From: Acidobacteriota bacterium
Lineage (GTDB): Bacteria; Acidobacteriota; Blastocatellia; RBC074
Reading direction: 5' to 3'
Assembly (NCBI GenBank): GCA_017991275.1
Contig: JAGNMH010000279.1
Coordinates: 1 to 7,126 of the forward strand
DNA length: 7,126 nucleotides
The notes under the pieces are model-generated. The model saw only the letters and a program-made list of their open reading frames with translations. It ran no database searches and was not told where the DNA came from. This document shows positions 6,068 to 7,126 of this stretch, piece after piece (position 1 is the stretch's first letter; the number at the start of each line of letters is the position of its first letter). The position numbers were made by a program, and so were the translations under genes.

Positions 6068-6115
6068 AAGTCCTCTGTGTCTACCGATTCCACCACCCCG
6101 GCAATGACGGCGCAG

Positions 6116-6144
6116 AGTCTACGTTTCAGCTTTTGAACTTGCAA
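6116..6144 (-). promoter_or_regulatory. Possible promoter of the tRNA-Leu gene
   Basis: On the minus strand TTGCAA (6144-6139) and TAGACT (6121-6116) are separated by 17 nt and would start transcription close to 6109, a few bases before the tRNA 5' end at 6102. Both hexamers match consensus at four of six positions. Read-through from the epimerase gene is an alternative source of transcript. Confidence 0.45.
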
Positions 6145-6150
6145 GCGGCT

Positions 6151-7126
6151 TTAACTTTGAAATTTCAGCAAGCTTTCGACTATCCGCTGACTGGCTTTCC
6201 CATCGCCGTAAGGATTCACCGCGCGAGCCATCCGGTCATATTCGGCGGCATCAGTCAGCAGACGCATCGTCGCGGCGACGATGCGGTCTTTATTTGTGCC
6301 GACCAATTTGACAGTTCCGGCTTTAACGCCTTCCGGGCGTTCGGTGACTTCGCGCAAAACCAGAACCGGTTTGCCTAAGCCCGGCGCTTCTTCCTGCAAT
6401 CCACCGGAATCAGTCAGTACCAAAAACGAAGCCTTCATCAATTGAACCAGCGGCAGATAATCCAGCGGCTCAAGCAAAGTGACGTTGGCAATGTTGCCAA
6501 GCTCTGACCGTACGACTTGCTGAACATTCGGATTCAGATGGACGGGATAAACAATTTGAACTTCTGGAAAACGATCCGCGATTTCTTTCAGAGCCTGACA
6601 GATTTCGTAAAGCGGCTGGCCAAAGTTTTCCCGGCGATGAGCAGTCACCAGAATTATTCGCTTGCCTGCCAGAATATCTGGTGACACGGCTGCCAGTTCG
6701 CCGGAATTCCAGTCGTAATCTATGGACGCAACTTCCAGCAAAGCATCAATCACCGTGTTACCTGTGACGATTATGCTGGCTGGGTTGACTGATTCTCGCA
6801 GCAAATTTTCGCGCGATTGCGTGGTCGGGGCGAAATGCAGGTCGCAAACTGCGTCGGCGATTTTGCGATTGATTTCTTCTGGAAAAGGCTGAAATTTGTC
6901 CCAGGTTCGCAAACCCGCTTCGACGTGGCCGACCTTGACGCGACGGTAAAACCCTGCCAGCGCGCCAACCATCGCCGTCGTCGTGTCACCCTGAGTCAAT
7001 ACCCAATCCGGCTTCTCCCGTTCCAATACGACATCAAGTTCGGACAACGCTGTGGCCGTCAGTTGAGCCAGTGATTGGTTTGGCTGCATCAGATTCAAAT
7101 CGTAATCGGGCTGAATGTCGAACAGC
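6151..7126 (-). CDS. wecB: UDP-N-acetylglucosamine 2-epimerase, non-hydrolysing type (5' end outside window)
   Basis: The enzyme interconverts UDP-GlcNAc and UDP-ManNAc in the cytoplasm and supplies ManNAc or ManNAcA for cell-surface polysaccharide. The window shows 324 residues to the TAA stop. Counting from the first visible codon, the motifs are YDLNLMQP (8-15), QGDTTT (45-50), VGHVEAGLRT (65-74), PFPEEINR (80-87), TAHRREN (161-167), TDSGGLQEEA (238-247) and TERPEG (261-266). These contain the acidic residues and the histidine that correspond to D95, E117, E131 and H213 of E. coli WecB. By comparison with E. coli WecB about 48 N-terminal residues, including the FGTRPE motif, lie beyond the right edge. 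No partner genes for the sugar pathway are visible. The tRNA-Leu gene follows by 48 bp. Confidence 0.95.
   Translation of the reverse strand, partial: LFDIQPDYDLNLMQPNQSLAQLTATALSELDVVLEREKPDWVLTQGDTTTAMVGALAGFYRRVKVGHVEAGLRTWDKFQPFPEEINRKIADAVCDLHFAPTTQSRENLLRESVNPASIIVTGNTVIDALLEVASIDYDWNSGELAAVSPDILAGKRIILVTAHRRENFGQPLYEICQALKEIADRFPEVQIVYPVHLNPNVQQVVRSELGNIANVTLLEPLDYLPLVQLMKASFLVLTDSGGLQEEAPGLGKPVLVLREVTERPEGVKAGTVKLVGTNKDRIVAATMRLLTDAAEYDRMARAVNPYGDGKASQRIVESLLKFQS

Larger units (their letters stand above)
5313..6102 (-). tRNA. tRNA-Leu(UAA), interrupted by a group I intron
   Basis: The exons are 6102-6068 (35 nt) and 5362-5313 (50 nt). Joined, they give an 85-nt class II tRNA: acceptor GCCGGGG/CCTCGGC (one G-T pair), the leucine-type D region GGTGGAATCGGTAGACAC, anticodon stem GAGGA/TCCTC with loop CTTAAAA (anticodon TAA), a long variable arm GACC-CTAAA-GGTC, and T arm GCGGG/CCCGC. 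The discriminator is A at 5313. CCA is not encoded (TTG follows), unlike the neighbouring tRNA-Ile, so it needs the CCA-adding enzyme. The gene lies 48 bp after the epimerase stop on the same strand. Confidence 0.95.

Overview
The window looks like a chromosomal segment of an acidobacterium, probably of the Blastocatellia type. This is an inference from gene style: a Hanks-type kinase with a C-terminal beta-propeller, a dienelactone hydrolase with a twin-arginine signal, an exported cyclophilin, and a repeat reading GGAGTGCGGCGGCTTGACGC. No rRNA or other taxonomic marker is present.

Layout. Positions 1-1470 (-) hold most of a membrane serine/threonine kinase that runs off the left edge. A 222-bp divergent spacer separates it from a dienelactone hydrolase-like gene (1693-2583, +). 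A 145-bp palindromic element (2611-2755) sits exactly between that gene and a convergent two-gene operon (-): a secreted cyclophilin (3114-3719) followed by a small cupin (2758-3099). A small zinc-finger membrane protein (3889-4308, +) reads away from the cyclophilin. The right end is the 3' part of a WecB-type UDP-GlcNAc 2-epimerase (6151-7126, -).

The notable part is 4332-6144. Two tRNA genes face each other and each is interrupted in the anticodon loop by a group I intron. tRNA-Ile(CAU) (4388-5098, +) carries a 635-nt intron between U33 and C34. tRNA-Leu(UAA) (5313-6102, -) carries a 705-nt intron between U34 and A35. Both introns show P3, P4, P6, P7 and P8 strands like those of the Azoarcus tRNA-Ile ribozyme. 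Each carries an HNH homing-endonuclease gene, but the two endonucleases belong to different families and sit in different places. In the Ile intron the gene is antisense, lies in a 442-nt P1 loop and is broken by an in-frame amber codon. In the Leu intron the gene is sense, intact, lies in the P6 region, and its last codons overlap the ribozyme core. Each tRNA has a plausible sigma70-type promoter and a good intrinsic terminator; the two terminators lie back to back in 5132-5268.

The protein genes share no evident pathway. The cyclophilin and cupin are probably co-transcribed. The biology to follow up is the intron pair: one lineage looks active (Leu) and one looks decayed (Ile).
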